DNA of 64,000 bases from Rhodovarius crocodyli (GTDB lineage Bacteria; Pseudomonadota; Alphaproteobacteria; Acetobacterales; Acetobacteraceae), in contig NZ_SACL01000005.1 in the NCBI RefSeq assembly GCF_004005855.1, positions 310,001-374,000 on the forward strand, given 5' to 3'. Numbering within the stretch: the first letter of the stretch is position 1; every line of letters starts with the position of its first letter. The translations under genes and the position numbers were made by a program. A model generated the notes under the pieces. The model worked only from the letters and a program-made list of their open reading frames with translations, did not search any database and was not told the origin of the DNA. This document shows positions 32,499-41,275 of this stretch, in pieces.

Positions 32499-33512
32499 AT
32501 GGAAGATCCCCGTCGCGTCCTGATCCTGGGCATGGCCCCGGTGCAGCTGCTGGACCTGGCCGGCCCCGCCGAGGTGCTGGCCCAGGCCGGGCGGCTGCAG
32601 GGCATGGCGCAGGGCCGCCCGCCCGCGCCGCTGTATGACGTGGCCTGCCATGTGATCCCGGTGCCGGGGCTGGCGCAGACCTCGGCCGGCCTCGCCTTCC
32701 GCCCCACCGAGACCGAGGCCTCCCTGCTCGGCATCGAGGCGCTGGACACGCTGATCGTCATCGGCGGCGAGGGCGCGCGGGAACATTCCGACGACCGCCG
32801 CCTGCACCGGCTGCTGCACCACCTGGCACCGCGCGCGAGGCGGCTGGTGGGCGTGTGCACCGGCGCCTTCAGCCTGGCCGCCGCCGGGCTGCTGCAGGGC
32901 AGGCGCGTGACCACCCATTGGCGCTTCTGCGCCGAGCTCGCGCGCCGCCATCCGGACCTGACCGTGGACCCCGACCCGATCTTCATCCGGGACGGCGATG
33001 TCTGGACCTCGGCCGGGGTGACGGCCGGCATGGACCTGATGCTGGCCCTGGTCGAGGAGGACCACGGCCACGCCCTGGCGCTGTCCGTGGCCCGGGAGCT
33101 GGTGCTGTTCCTGCGCCGCCCCGGCGACCAGAAGCAGTTCAGCAGCGTGCTGGCGGCGCAGAGCCGGGGTGGCTCGCGCCTCGGCGGGCTGATGGCGTGG
33201 CTGGCGGGCAACCTGGAAAAACCTGTCTCGGTCGAGGCGATGGCAGAGCGCGCCTGCCTCAGCCCCCGCCAGTTCGCCCGTGTCTTCCGCGAGGAAACCG
33301 GCCTGACCCCCGCCCGCTTCCTGGAGCGCATGCGCGTCGAGGCCGCCCGCCAGCGCCTGGAAACCGGGCGCGGGGCACTAGCCACCGTGGTGCGGAGTTG
33401 CGGCTTCGGCACCGAGGAGACGATGCGCCGCGCCTTCCTGCGCCAGCTCGGTGCCTCGCCGGGCGACTACCGCGACCGCTTCCACCGCCGACAGAAGGAG
33501 ACCCACGCATGA
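32499..33512 (+). CDS. GlxA-type AraC-family regulator with DJ-1/PfpI domain
   Basis: A 337-residue regulator. The N-terminal DJ-1/PfpI-like domain (about 1-190) keeps the nucleophile-elbow Cys in GVCTGAFSLAAAG near 117. The C-terminal AraC domain (about 230-330) has two HTHs, the second with FGTEETMRRAFLRQLGASPGDYR. The start at 32499 follows the palindrome region. It overlaps a PfpI-type enzyme gene by 4 bases, so regulator and enzyme share a transcript; the regulator may sense the enzyme's substrate. Confidence 0.9.
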   Translation: MEDPRRVLILGMAPVQLLDLAGPAEVLAQAGRLQGMAQGRPPAPLYDVACHVIPVPGLAQTSAGLAFRPTETEASLLGIEALDTLIVIGGEGAREHSDDRRLHRLLHHLAPRARRLVGVCTGAFSLAAAGLLQGRRVTTHWRFCAELARRHPDLTVDPDPIFIRDGDVWTSAGVTAGMDLMLALVEEDHGHALALSVARELVLFLRRPGDQKQFSSVLAAQSRGGSRLGGLMAWLAGNLEKPVSVEAMAERACLSPRQFARVFREETGLTPARFLERMRVEAARQRLETGRGALATVVRSCGFGTEETMRRAFLRQLGASPGDYRDRFHRRQKETHA

Positions 33513-34210
33513 TCGACCCGGACCGCCACCTCAACATCGGCTCCCTCATCTTCGACGGCATCGACCAGATCGACCTGACCGGCCCCTTCGAGGTGCTGGC
33601 CCGGGTGCCGAACTCCACCTATCGCCTCTACAGCCGCGATGGCGGCATGATCCGGGACCTGAAGGGCCTGCGGATCAGCCCCGACGCCGCGATCGCCGAT
33701 GCGCCCCAGCTGGATGTGCTGCACATCCCCGGCGGCTTCGGCCAGGAGGCGCTGATGGAGGACGAGACCGTCCTCTCCTGGATCCGCGCCCAGGCCGCGG
33801 GCGCGCACAGCGTCTTTTCCGTCTGCACGGGGGCGCTGGTCTGCGGTGCGGCGGGGCTGCTGAAGGGGCGGCGGGCCACCACCCATTGGGCGTCCTTCCA
33901 CCTGCTGCCCTATTTCGGCGCCATCCCGGTGGATGAGCGCGTGGTGATCGACGGGGACTGGGTGTTCGCGGCGGGTGTCACGGCCGGCATCGACGGCGCG
34001 CTGCGCCTGGTGGCCGAGCTGCGCGGCGATGCGGCCGCTCAGGCGATCCAGCTCTACATGGTCTACGCGCCGGAGCCGCCCTTCGACGCCGGCACGCCGG
34101 CCAGCGCGCCGCCCGAGATCTATGAGGCGATGCGCGACAGCGTAGCGGCGGTGACGGCGCAACGCGAAGCGACGGCGAAGCGGGTGCAGGCGCGGCTGGG
34201 GCTGGGCTGA
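33509..34210 (+). CDS. DJ-1/PfpI-family protein, isonitrile hydratase-like
   Basis: A 233-residue stand-alone DJ-1/PfpI domain. It has LIFDGIDQIDLTGPFEVLA at the N-terminus, the nucleophile Cys in FSVCTGALVCGAAG near residue 104 and the ATTHWASFHLLPYFGA stretch near 130, closest to the isonitrile hydratase (InhA) group that turns isonitriles into N-formamides. It is translated from an ATGA overlap with the GlxA-type regulator and preceded by AAGGAG. The substrate is inferred from family only. Confidence 0.88.
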   Translation: MIDPDRHLNIGSLIFDGIDQIDLTGPFEVLARVPNSTYRLYSRDGGMIRDLKGLRISPDAAIADAPQLDVLHIPGGFGQEALMEDETVLSWIRAQAAGAHSVFSVCTGALVCGAAGLLKGRRATTHWASFHLLPYFGAIPVDERVVIDGDWVFAAGVTAGIDGALRLVAELRGDAAAQAIQLYMVYAPEPPFDAGTPASAPPEIYEAMRDSVAAVTAQREATAKRVQARLGLG

Positions 34211-34228
34211 GGGCTCGGGCGCCGGTCA

Positions 34229-34276
34229 GGGGCTCCGCCCCCGACACCCCCGCCAGGAGATAATATCTCCTGGACC
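34229..34276 (-). repeat. Intergenic repeat, copy A (minus orientation)
   Basis: Read on the minus strand: GGTCCAGG, an 11-base variable core, CCTGGCGGGG, then GGGGGCGGAGCC. The core with its flanks forms a hairpin (CCAGGAGATA/TATCTCCTGG). Copy B at 34364-34411 has the same blocks and spacing in the opposite orientation. Confidence 0.7.
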
Positions 34277-34288
34277 TGATATTAGTTT

Positions 34289-34321
34289 GGCGCCTTACCT
34301 TCGTAGGTGGGCGCCATTTTT
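34289..34321 (+). terminator. Intrinsic terminator after PfpI-type gene
   Basis: Stem GGCGC-CT-ACCT / AGGT-GG-GCGCC (one bulged T, G-U pairs allowed) with a TCGT loop, followed by ATTTTTAT. It closes the GlxA-PfpI operon. Confidence 0.75.
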
Positions 34322-34363
34322 ATCATAAAAATCAATGATTCAAAGGCTTGATGCCAACTCCCC

Positions 34364-34411
34364 GGGGTCCAGGGCCGCTACGGTCCTGGCGGGGATCCAA
34401 GGGGGCGGTCC
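34364..34411 (+). repeat. Intergenic repeat, copy B (plus orientation)
   Basis: GGTCCAGG, core GCCGCTACGGT, CCTGGCGGGG, six bases, GGGGGCGGTCC. Its core forms CCAGGGCCG-CTA-CGGTCCTGG, a different sequence from copy A with pairing kept, so the hairpin covaries. Confidence 0.7.
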
Positions 34412-34606
34412 TTCTTTGGTATGGCTGTCGCATAGGCTGAATAAAATCCGCGGAGTTCCGCACTGCATCGCCAAGCGGCACCAGACTCACCCAAACGGTA
34501 CTCGTCGCTGCCGCCTATTCTCACGAAAACGCGTTCCCTCTCTGTTCACAGCATCTTAGAATAGCGGGTCGCGCCCAAGGCGGGCGCCACTTCTTAGGAG
34601 GGCGCA
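34412..34606. other. Gene-free stretch upstream of the helicase
   Basis: The whole gap between the PfpI-type gene and the helicase is 396 bases and includes the repeats and terminator above. This part is less GC-rich than its surroundings. A 74-codon frame at 34335-34559 crosses copy B, has no ribosome site and resembles no family, so I leave it out. No tRNA or att-like core was seen. Confidence 0.5.
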
Positions 34607-36685
34607 GTGTCGGAGGGTGGAACGCGCGCGCCGCTGGCGCGCTTGAATGACGCGCAGCGCCAGGCGGTGGAGCACGGCATCGCCACGCATGGCCCCCGGC
34701 CTAGCGCGCCGCTGCTGGTTATCGCAGGCGCCGGCTCCGGCAAGACAGACACGCTGGCCACTCGCGTCGCGCATCTGATCGCGCTGGGCGCCGACCCTCG
34801 CCGTATGCTGCTGCTTACCTTCTCCCGCCGTGCCGCCGTGGAGATGACCCGCCGCGTGGAGCGCGTCGCCGGCCAGTTTGCCGGCCGCGATGCTCGGCTA
34901 ACCACCGATGGCCTGAACTGGGCCGGCACTTTCCACGGCATCGGCGCCCGGCTGTTGCGCGATTATGCTGAACAGCTCGGCCTCGACCCCGGCTTCACCA
35001 TCCATGACCGGGAGGACAGCGCGGACCTGATGAACCTAGTCCGGCACCAGCTGGGTTTGTCCAAGACCACGGAACGCTTCCCGACCAAGGGCACTTGCCT
35101 GGCCATCTACTCCCATGCCGTGAATGCCGAGCTGCCGCTGGCCGACGTGCTGGCCGCACATTTCCCTTGGTGCGGCTTATGGGAGGAGGAGCTGAAGAAG
35201 CTCTTTGCCGGCTATGTCGAGGCCAAACAGGTCCAAGGCGTGCTCGATTACGACGACCTGCTACTCTACTGGTGCCACTCCCTGGCCGAACCCGACATCG
35301 CCGCCGAGATGAGTGCGCGCTTTGACCATGTGCTCGTGGACGAATACCAGGACACCAACCGGTTGCAGGCCTCGATCCTGCGGCGCCTCAAACCCGACGG
35401 GCACGGGCTGGTGGTGGTGGGCGACGATGCGCAGTCCATCTATGCCTTCCGCGCTGCCTCGGTACGCAACATCCTAGATTTCCCGCAGCAGTTCAGCCCG
35501 CCGGCCAAAGTGGTGACGCTGGAGCGCAACTACCGCTCCACCCAGCCCATCCTGGCCGCCGCCAACGCGGTGATCGGCCTGGCCCAGGAGCGCTTCACCA
35601 AGAACCTCTGGACCGACCGGGAGGCGATGCAGCGCCCCTTGCTGACCATCGTGCGCGATGAGGCCGACCAGGCCCGCTGCATCGCCGAGCGTATCCTGCG
35701 CCACCGGGAGGAAGGCATGACGCTGAAGGACCAAGCCGTGCTGTTCCGCACCGGCAGCCACAGCGCGGCGCTGGAGGTGGAACTGCGCCTTCGCAACATT
35801 CCCTTCGTGAAGTTCGGCGGGCTGAAATTCCTGGATGCGGCCCATGTGAAGGATGTGCTGGCGCTGCTGCGCTTCGCGGAAAACCCACGCGACCGGGTGG
35901 CGGGCTTCCGGCTGCTGCAATTGCTGCCGCATGTGGGGCCGGCCGCGGCGCAGCGCGTGCTGGATGCCATCGCGTCCGCGCCATCGCCGCTGCAAGCTCT
36001 GGCTGATGCTCCACCGCCCCCGAAGGCCGGCACCGCTTGGCCTGCGGTGGTCACCGCACTGCAATCCCTGCACGGGCGCGCCCATGGCTGGCCTTCGGAG
36101 CTGGCCCTGGCGCGCCGTTGGTATGAGCCGCATCTGGAACGCCTGCATGAGAATGTCGAGACCCGCCGCGCCGACCTGGTGCAGCTGGAACAGATCGCCG
36201 GCGGCTATCCCTCACGCGACCGGTTTCTGATGGAGCTGACGCTGGACCCGCCCGGCGCCACCAGCGACGAGGCCGGCGCGCCTAGCCGCGACGAGGATTA
36301 CTGCACTCTCTCGACCATCCATTCCGCCAAGGGGCAGGAGTGGAAATCGGTGTTCCTGCTGAACGTGGTCGATGGCTGCATGCCGTCCGACATCGGCACC
36401 GGTCAGCAGCATGATATCGAGGAGGAGCGCCGCCTGCTGTATGTCGCGATGACCCGCGCGAAGGAGGCACTGAACCTGATGGTGCCGCAGCGCTTCTTCG
36501 TGCACCGGCAGACGCAGTATGGAGACCGCCATGTCTACGCCGCGCGCACGCGCTTCATCCCCGACGCGCTGCTGGAGCATTTCGAGCAGGATCATTGGGC
36601 CGGGCAGGACCCCGAAGCCCTGTCGTCGGCGAAGACCAAGGTCAGGGTTGATCTCGGCAGCCGGATGAAGGCGATGTGGGCCTAG
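34607..36685 (+). CDS. UvrD/PcrA/Rep-type ATP-dependent DNA helicase
   Basis: A 692-residue superfamily 1A helicase. Motifs in order: GAGSGKT (Walker A, near 45), LLLTFSRRAAVEM (Ia), VDEYQDTN (II, near 245), VVGDDAQSIYAFR (III), ERNYRST (IV), STIHSAKGQEW (V) and LLYVAMTRAKEAL (VI). It is shorter than chromosomal UvrD (about 720-780), ending without the usual C-terminal tail. GTG start with TTAGGAGG eight bases ahead. Convergent with ligD, which starts NHEJ in this block; a repair role is likely. Confidence 0.92.
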   Translation: MSEGGTRAPLARLNDAQRQAVEHGIATHGPRPSAPLLVIAGAGSGKTDTLATRVAHLIALGADPRRMLLLTFSRRAAVEMTRRVERVAGQFAGRDARLTTDGLNWAGTFHGIGARLLRDYAEQLGLDPGFTIHDREDSADLMNLVRHQLGLSKTTERFPTKGTCLAIYSHAVNAELPLADVLAAHFPWCGLWEEELKKLFAGYVEAKQVQGVLDYDDLLLYWCHSLAEPDIAAEMSARFDHVLVDEYQDTNRLQASILRRLKPDGHGLVVVGDDAQSIYAFRAASVRNILDFPQQFSPPAKVVTLERNYRSTQPILAAANAVIGLAQERFTKNLWTDREAMQRPLLTIVRDEADQARCIAERILRHREEGMTLKDQAVLFRTGSHSAALEVELRLRNIPFVKFGGLKFLDAAHVKDVLALLRFAENPRDRVAGFRLLQLLPHVGPAAAQRVLDAIASAPSPLQALADAPPPPKAGTAWPAVVTALQSLHGRAHGWPSELALARRWYEPHLERLHENVETRRADLVQLEQIAGGYPSRDRFLMELTLDPPGATSDEAGAPSRDEDYCTLSTIHSAKGQEWKSVFLLNVVDGCMPSDIGTGQQHDIEEERRLLYVAMTRAKEALNLMVPQRFFVHRQTQYGDRHVYAARTRFIPDALLEHFEQDHWAGQDPEALSSAKTKVRVDLGSRMKAMWA

Positions 36686-36692
36686 CCGCTTC

Positions 36693-39134
36693 CTATTCCT
36701 GTTGCTGGAGCAGTCTTCGCATCGCGTCTCGCAGTGGCCGAGCCGCGTCGTCCAGCGCCGGCCAGGCATCCTTTAAACCGCGCCTCAGGCCATCCGAGAG
36801 ATGGATGGCGGCGGGGCCGAAGGGCTGAGACCGTCGCCACCCCCGCTCAACCTGCGCCCATGTCACCGGCAGCGCCACCGGCGCGCCGGGCCGCGCACGC
36901 GGCGAGAAGCTGGCCACTGCCGTCGCCAGCAGGTCGTTGCGCAGATAGTCCAGGAAAATCCGTCCCTTGCGCGCCTTCTTCGCCAGCGCGGTGGTGTACC
37001 GGTCGGGAGCGTCGTGCTCCATCATCGCGCAGAGCAGCCGGGCGAACTGCTTGGCCGCGGCCCAGCCGATCCCGTCCTTTTCCGAGCGCTTCAGCGGCAC
37101 CAGCACATGGATGCCCTTGCCGCCGGTCAGGCGCGGGATGCTCTCCAGCCCCAGCCCTTTTAGCCTGTCCCGCAACTCCAGCGCCGCATCGCGCACGGTG
37201 CGGAAATCCGCGCCCTCGCTCGGGTCCAGGTCGAAGATCAGCCGGTCGGGCCATTCCGGTGCATCGGCCCGCGCGCCGCCCGGGTGCAGTTCCAGCGCCG
37301 AGATCTGCGCGAGGTCCATCAATGCCTGGGCGCTGTCGATGCGCAGATAGGGTTCGGACTGGCCCGGCATGCGCAGGCTGCCGATGCTGTCAGGCTGACC
37401 GCGCATCGGGTGGCGCTGGAAGAAGTGTTGGCCGTCGATACCGTCTGGCGCGCGCAGCAGCGCAAGCGGCCGGCCAGCGACATAGGGCAGCATGGCGTCC
37501 GCATAACGCTCATACCAGGCGGCCAAGTCAGCCTTGGTCAGAGCAGGCTGGTCGTCGGTGGCGGGCCACAGCACTCGCTCGGGGTGGGTCAGCCTGGAGA
37601 CGCTGGGCATTTTCACCTCCCGCGCGGGCTTGTCCTCCCGCAATCCCTGGAAGCTCGCATGGCGCAGCAACCCCTCGGCGCCGAAGCCCCCATAGGCGAC
37701 CTGCGCCACCAGTTGCGGCTGCACCCAGATGGGCGCGCCGCCGGCTTGTCGCTCGGGGGCGGCGGTGAAGGGGTGGCGCGGCTGCACCAGCTTCTCCAGC
37801 TGGCTGACTAGGCGCCGCGCGGTGGCCTCCGAGAACCCAGTGCCGACCCGCCCTGCATAGCGCAGCCCGACTTTCTCCCGCACGCCCAGCAGGAGCGCGC
37901 CCAGGCGCTTGCCGTGCTTATCGCGGGTGAAGCCGCCGATCACGAACTCATCGTCATTGCGGCATTTCGCCTTGGTCCAGCCGCCATCGCGGCCGGAGCG
38001 ATAGGGTGCGGCGCCACGCTTTGAGACAATGCCCTCCATCCCTGTACGGCAGGCGGCGTCGAGCATGATGTCGCCAGGGGCCGCGAAATCCTCGACATAG
38101 CGTAGCGCGTCGGGTGCCTTGCGCAGCAGCTTGCGCAGCGCGGCCTTGCGCTCGGTCAGCGGCTTGGGGCGCCAGTCCTGCTTACCGTCATGCAGCAGGT
38201 CGAAGGCATGGAACACCAGCGGGTGATCGGCTTCGCCCGCAAGGGTGGCCTGAAGGGCGGCGAAACTCTGCGCGCCGTCCTCGCCGATGGCCACCGCCTC
38301 TCCGTCCAGCAAAGCATCCGGCAGGCGGGCCGCCGCCTTGGCCAGGGTGGGAAAGCGGTCGGTCCAGTCCAGCCCGGTGCGGGTGCGGATGGTGACGTGG
38401 CCACCCTGCACGCGCAGCTGCAGGCGGTAACCATCGAATTTCTGCTCGTGCAGCCAGTGGTCGCCGCCGGGCGGCTCGTCCACCAGCCGGCACAGCTGCG
38501 GCGGCACGAAGTCCGGCATGGGCTCGGCGGCGGGCCGGGCGCGGAGCTGCGTGGCGCCCGACGCGATCTGCGTCATGGTGCGGCCACTGTGAATGGAGGT
38601 CGCGGCCTTCAGCACGGCATCGCCCTTGCCGGGGGTCGCCACGCTGTCCTTTTCCTTGATCAGCAGCCAGTTGTGGCGCTTCTCGCCCTTGCGCTGTTTC
38701 ATGCGCACCAGCACGAAGCCGCCGCGCAGCCGCTCCCCGGCGAGCACGAATTTCAGCTCGCCCTTCTCCAGATCCTCGTCGACCGTCTTGGGCGACAGTG
38801 GCGCCCAGCTGCCCCGGTCCCACAGCATGACGGTGCCGCCGCCATAGGCGGGCTTCGGGATGGTGCCCTCGAAGGTTCCGTAGTCCAGCGGGTGGTCCTC
38901 GACTTCCACCGCCAGGCGCTTATCGGCCGGGTCCAGCGAGGGACCGCGCGTCACCGCCCAGGATTTCAGCACGCCCTGCCATTCCAGGCGGAAGTCGTAG
39001 TGCAGCCGCGTGGCGTCGTGCTTCTGCACGACGAAACCCAACTGCTTGCCCGACCGGCCGGCGCGCCCGCGCGGCTCTGGGCTGTGCGAGAAATCGCGCC
39101 GGCTGTTGTAGGGCTCGAGCCGGCGCGGGCTCAT
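36693..39134 (-). CDS. ligD: Multifunctional DNA ligase D (3'-phosphoesterase, ligase, polymerase)
   Basis: An 813-residue NHEJ enzyme with domain order PE (about 20-175; HYDFRLEW, EVEDHPLDYG-type segments), LIG (about 215-520; adenylation Lys in EQKFDGYR, VFHAFDLL, EGIVSKR, WTKAKC) and POL/primase (about 535-810; LIFDLDPSEG with catalytic Asp pair, TGGKGIHVLVPL). This is the Pseudomonas-type order. It seals double-strand breaks with Ku. The start overlaps the ku stop (ATGA), so the two are translated together. Confidence 0.95.
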   Translation of the reverse strand: MSPRRLEPYNSRRDFSHSPEPRGRAGRSGKQLGFVVQKHDATRLHYDFRLEWQGVLKSWAVTRGPSLDPADKRLAVEVEDHPLDYGTFEGTIPKPAYGGGTVMLWDRGSWAPLSPKTVDEDLEKGELKFVLAGERLRGGFVLVRMKQRKGEKRHNWLLIKEKDSVATPGKGDAVLKAATSIHSGRTMTQIASGATQLRARPAAEPMPDFVPPQLCRLVDEPPGGDHWLHEQKFDGYRLQLRVQGGHVTIRTRTGLDWTDRFPTLAKAAARLPDALLDGEAVAIGEDGAQSFAALQATLAGEADHPLVFHAFDLLHDGKQDWRPKPLTERKAALRKLLRKAPDALRYVEDFAAPGDIMLDAACRTGMEGIVSKRGAAPYRSGRDGGWTKAKCRNDDEFVIGGFTRDKHGKRLGALLLGVREKVGLRYAGRVGTGFSEATARRLVSQLEKLVQPRHPFTAAPERQAGGAPIWVQPQLVAQVAYGGFGAEGLLRHASFQGLREDKPAREVKMPSVSRLTHPERVLWPATDDQPALTKADLAAWYERYADAMLPYVAGRPLALLRAPDGIDGQHFFQRHPMRGQPDSIGSLRMPGQSEPYLRIDSAQALMDLAQISALELHPGGARADAPEWPDRLIFDLDPSEGADFRTVRDAALELRDRLKGLGLESIPRLTGGKGIHVLVPLKRSEKDGIGWAAAKQFARLLCAMMEHDAPDRYTTALAKKARKGRIFLDYLRNDLLATAVASFSPRARPGAPVALPVTWAQVERGWRRSQPFGPAAIHLSDGLRRGLKDAWPALDDAARPLRDAMRRLLQQQE

Positions 39135-39979
39135 GACGCGCGCTTGCGGGCGGCGGGATTCTTCTTGGCGGCCTTCTTCGCGGCTGGCCTTCGCTGGGCG
39201 GCCTTGCCTTCAAGGCTCTGCCGCAACGCCTCCATCAGGTCGATCACATTGCCGGTCTTCGGCGGCTTCTTGCGACGCCCGCCGCCATCATCGCCACCCT
39301 GCTTGGGGGCGATCAGCTCCCGCAGCGCGTCCTCGTATCGGTCGTTGAAGGAGGACGGGTCGAACTCGCCCTCGAACTGCTCGACGATCTGCCGGGCGAT
39401 GGTGGTCATGCGCTTGTCGGGCTTGCCGGCGGGGATGTCGTCGAAGAATTCCGCCGTGTCGCGCACCTCGTCGTGGCTGCGCAGCGTGGTCAGCAGCATG
39501 CCTTTCCCGCGCGGCTCGATCGCCACCACGCGCTCCCGCGCACCCATCACCAGCCGGGCGATCGCGATCTTCCCCGCATCCTCCATGGCCGCGTGAATGA
39601 CGGCGAAGGCATCGGCCCCGGCCTTGCCCTCCGGCACCAGATAGTAGGGCTGGTCCCACCAGATGCGGTCGATGGCCGCCCCTTCCACGAAGCGCTCGAT
39701 ATCCAGCAGCTTCGTACTTTCCAGCCGGACGGAGCGCAGTTCCTCATCGGTCAGCAGGACATACTGGTCCTCCTCCACCTCGAAGCCACGCACCAGGTCG
39801 CGCCGCTCGATCGGCCCGCTTTCCGGGTCGATCATCTGCTGGCGGACGCGGTTGCCGGTCTTGGGGTTGATGAAGTGAAAGTGCACGTCGCGGCTGGTCG
39901 AGGCCGCGGCGTAGAGCGACACCGGGCATGTCACGAGGGACAGGCGCAGATGGCCCTCCCATGTCGGCCTGATCGCCAT
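39131..39979 (-). CDS. ku: Non-homologous end joining protein Ku
   Basis: A 282-residue bacterial Ku. It begins MAIRPTWEGHLRLSLVTCPV, the family's signature opening, with the Ku core beta-barrel (VQKHD-like and GFEVEEDQYVLL segments near 80) and a Lys/Arg-rich tail that binds DNA or LigD. ATG at 39979 has GGAG nine bases ahead; a TTG at 39997 is in frame. Directly upstream of ligD with a 4-base overlap. A GGAAC-N18-CGTT pair upstream hints at stress-sigma control. Confidence 0.95.
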   Translation of the reverse strand: MAIRPTWEGHLRLSLVTCPVSLYAAASTSRDVHFHFINPKTGNRVRQQMIDPESGPIERRDLVRGFEVEEDQYVLLTDEELRSVRLESTKLLDIERFVEGAAIDRIWWDQPYYLVPEGKAGADAFAVIHAAMEDAGKIAIARLVMGARERVVAIEPRGKGMLLTTLRSHDEVRDTAEFFDDIPAGKPDKRMTTIARQIVEQFEGEFDPSSFNDRYEDALRELIAPKQGGDDGGGRRKKPPKTGNVIDLMEALRQSLEGKAAQRRPAAKKAAKKNPAARKRAS

Positions 39980-40020
39980 CGCCTGCTTCTCCGGCAAGGG
40001 GTTTTTCGGGCAACGCCGGC

Positions 40021-40047
40021 AACGGCGCAGAGTTGCCCTATGGTTCC
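40021..40047 (-). promoter_or_regulatory. Candidate EcfG-type promoter of ku-ligD
   Basis: GGAACC at 40047-40042 and CGTT at 40024-40021 with 17 bases between (GGAAC-N18-CGTT), 41 bases before the ku ATG. The spacer is one to two bases wider than in the other sites here, so this is a weaker candidate. It overlaps the end of the SemiSWEET gene. Confidence 0.4.
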
Positions 40048-40340
40048 GGGTCCACGGCCTTCGCCACCGCTTGCCGGGAGTGCCTGGGCAACAGCTTCAT
40101 CACCAAGATGAAGGCGGACATGGCGCAGCAGATGGCGTTGGTGACCATCAGCGGCCACTGCCCGAGTAGTGCACCGTAGATGAACCACAGCATGAACCCC
40201 GCCACCGTCAGCGCGTAGGTCGGTGCCGAAATCGCCCTGATGTCGCGGGTATGGATGATCCGCCAGGCCTGCGGCGCGAAGCTGGTGACGGAGGCCAAGG
40301 TCGCCGCTGTGCCGATCACCGTGGCAAGATCCAGCGGCAC
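40038..40340 (-). CDS. SemiSWEET/PQ-loop family small membrane transporter
   Basis: A protein of about 100 residues with three predicted spans: GTAATLASVTSFAPQAW (with the PQ motif), ALTVAGFMLWFIYGALL and MVTNAICCAMSAFILVMKL. This is the single triple-helix unit of bacterial SemiSWEETs, which dimerise to move small sugars. The start is uncertain: GTG at 40340 gives the family's normal length, with only a weak ribosome site. It lies 8 bases after the hydrolase gene on the same strand and may be co-transcribed with it. Confidence 0.82.
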   Translation of the reverse strand: MPLDLATVIGTAATLASVTSFAPQAWRIIHTRDIRAISAPTYALTVAGFMLWFIYGALLGQWPLMVTNAICCAMSAFILVMKLLPRHSRQAVAKAVDPEP

Positions 40341-40348
40341 GGCAGGTG

Positions 40349-41173
40349 TCAGCCGCCCAGGAAGGTCAGCAGCTCGTGAGCTAGCGTCTTCTTGTGGGTC
40401 ACATTCAGGCCGTGCGGCGCATCCTCGTACTCCACCAGCTTTGCCAGAGGGCCGAGCGCCCTTGCGGCCGCCCGCGCTGTGGGGTCGATCGGCACCGTCT
40501 TGTCGCCCGTGCCGTGCACGATCAGCGTCGGTACACGAAAGGACGCCATGTCCGGGCGGAAATCGGTCTTCGAGAACGCCTTCACGCATTCCAGCGTGGG
40601 GCGCAGCCCCGCCATCATCGCCACGTTGCGTGACCATTGCAGCGTCTCGCTGCTGACCGGCTGGCTGAACACGCCCATGCCATAGAACTGCTCGAAGAAG
40701 CTGGAAAAGAACAGCGCGCGGTCATCGGTGATCTGTTTCAGCATGTCCTCGAACACCGTCGGAGGGGCTCCGTCGGGGTTGCTGTCGGTCTTCAGCAGAT
40801 AGGGCACAACCGAGGAAATCAGCCCCGCCTGTGCCATGCGCCGCCCGTTATGGCGCGACATGTAGCGTGCGATCTCGCCACCGCCCATGGAGAATCCGAC
40901 GATGGTGGCGTCCTGCGATTCAGTCGCCTCCAGTACATCAGCCAGGTCGTCGGCCAGCGTGTCGTAGTCATAGCCCGACCATGGCTGGTCCGAGCGGCCG
41001 AAGCCGCGACGGTCATACGCGATGACCTTATAGCCCGCATCCGCCAGCACCACCGCCTGATCGTCCCAACTGTCAGCCGAGAGCGGCCAGCCATGGGTCA
41101 GGACCACCGGTCGGCCATGCCCCCAGCTCTTGGCAAAGAGACGGATTCCGTCGCGGGTGACAATGGTGGGCAT
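40349..41173 (-). CDS. Alpha/beta-hydrolase (non-heme chloroperoxidase/arylesterase type)
   Basis: A 274-residue cytosolic hydrolase. It has HGWPLSADSW (oxyanion, near 27), the nucleophile Ser95 in GFSMGGGE, Asp in HGTGDKTVPID near 222 and His in DAPHGLN near 252, a full triad. The overall pattern matches cofactor-free chloroperoxidases and arylesterases, often induced by stress. An EcfG-like promoter lies 36 bases upstream, opposite to the one driving the hydrophilic-protein operon. Confidence 0.9.
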   Translation of the reverse strand: MPTIVTRDGIRLFAKSWGHGRPVVLTHGWPLSADSWDDQAVVLADAGYKVIAYDRRGFGRSDQPWSGYDYDTLADDLADVLEATESQDATIVGFSMGGGEIARYMSRHNGRRMAQAGLISSVVPYLLKTDSNPDGAPPTVFEDMLKQITDDRALFFSSFFEQFYGMGVFSQPVSSETLQWSRNVAMMAGLRPTLECVKAFSKTDFRPDMASFRVPTLIVHGTGDKTVPIDPTARAAARALGPLAKLVEYEDAPHGLNVTHKKTLAHELLTFLGG

Positions 41174-41209
41174 AGGGTTCTCCGAATGGCTTTGCGGCTG
41201 TGGCGGGAT

Positions 41210-41234
41210 AACCCTGCCAGCCGCTGCGGGTTCA
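41210..41234 (-). promoter_or_regulatory. EcfG-like promoter, minus strand (hydrolase)
   Basis: TGAACC-N15-GGTT, reading toward the hydrolase ATG 36 bases away. Known EcfG promoters are GGAAC-N16/17-CGTT; this matches at GAAC and GTT with spacer 16. Confidence 0.6.
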
Positions 41235-41250
41235 CGGCTGACCGGATTTT

Positions 41251-41275
41251 CGAACCGGGGCTGCTTTCGGCGGTT
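41251..41275 (+). promoter_or_regulatory. EcfG-like promoter, plus strand (hydrophilic-protein operon)
   Basis: CGAACC-N15-GGTT, 50 bases before the ATG at 41326. It lies 16 bases from the opposing hydrolase promoter, so the 153-base gap holds two back-to-back sites of one class. Confidence 0.6.

Noticed and set aside
34335-34559. A 74-codon plus-strand frame before the helicase
   Set aside because: It runs through repeat copy B, lacks a ribosome site and shows no recognisable protein character.
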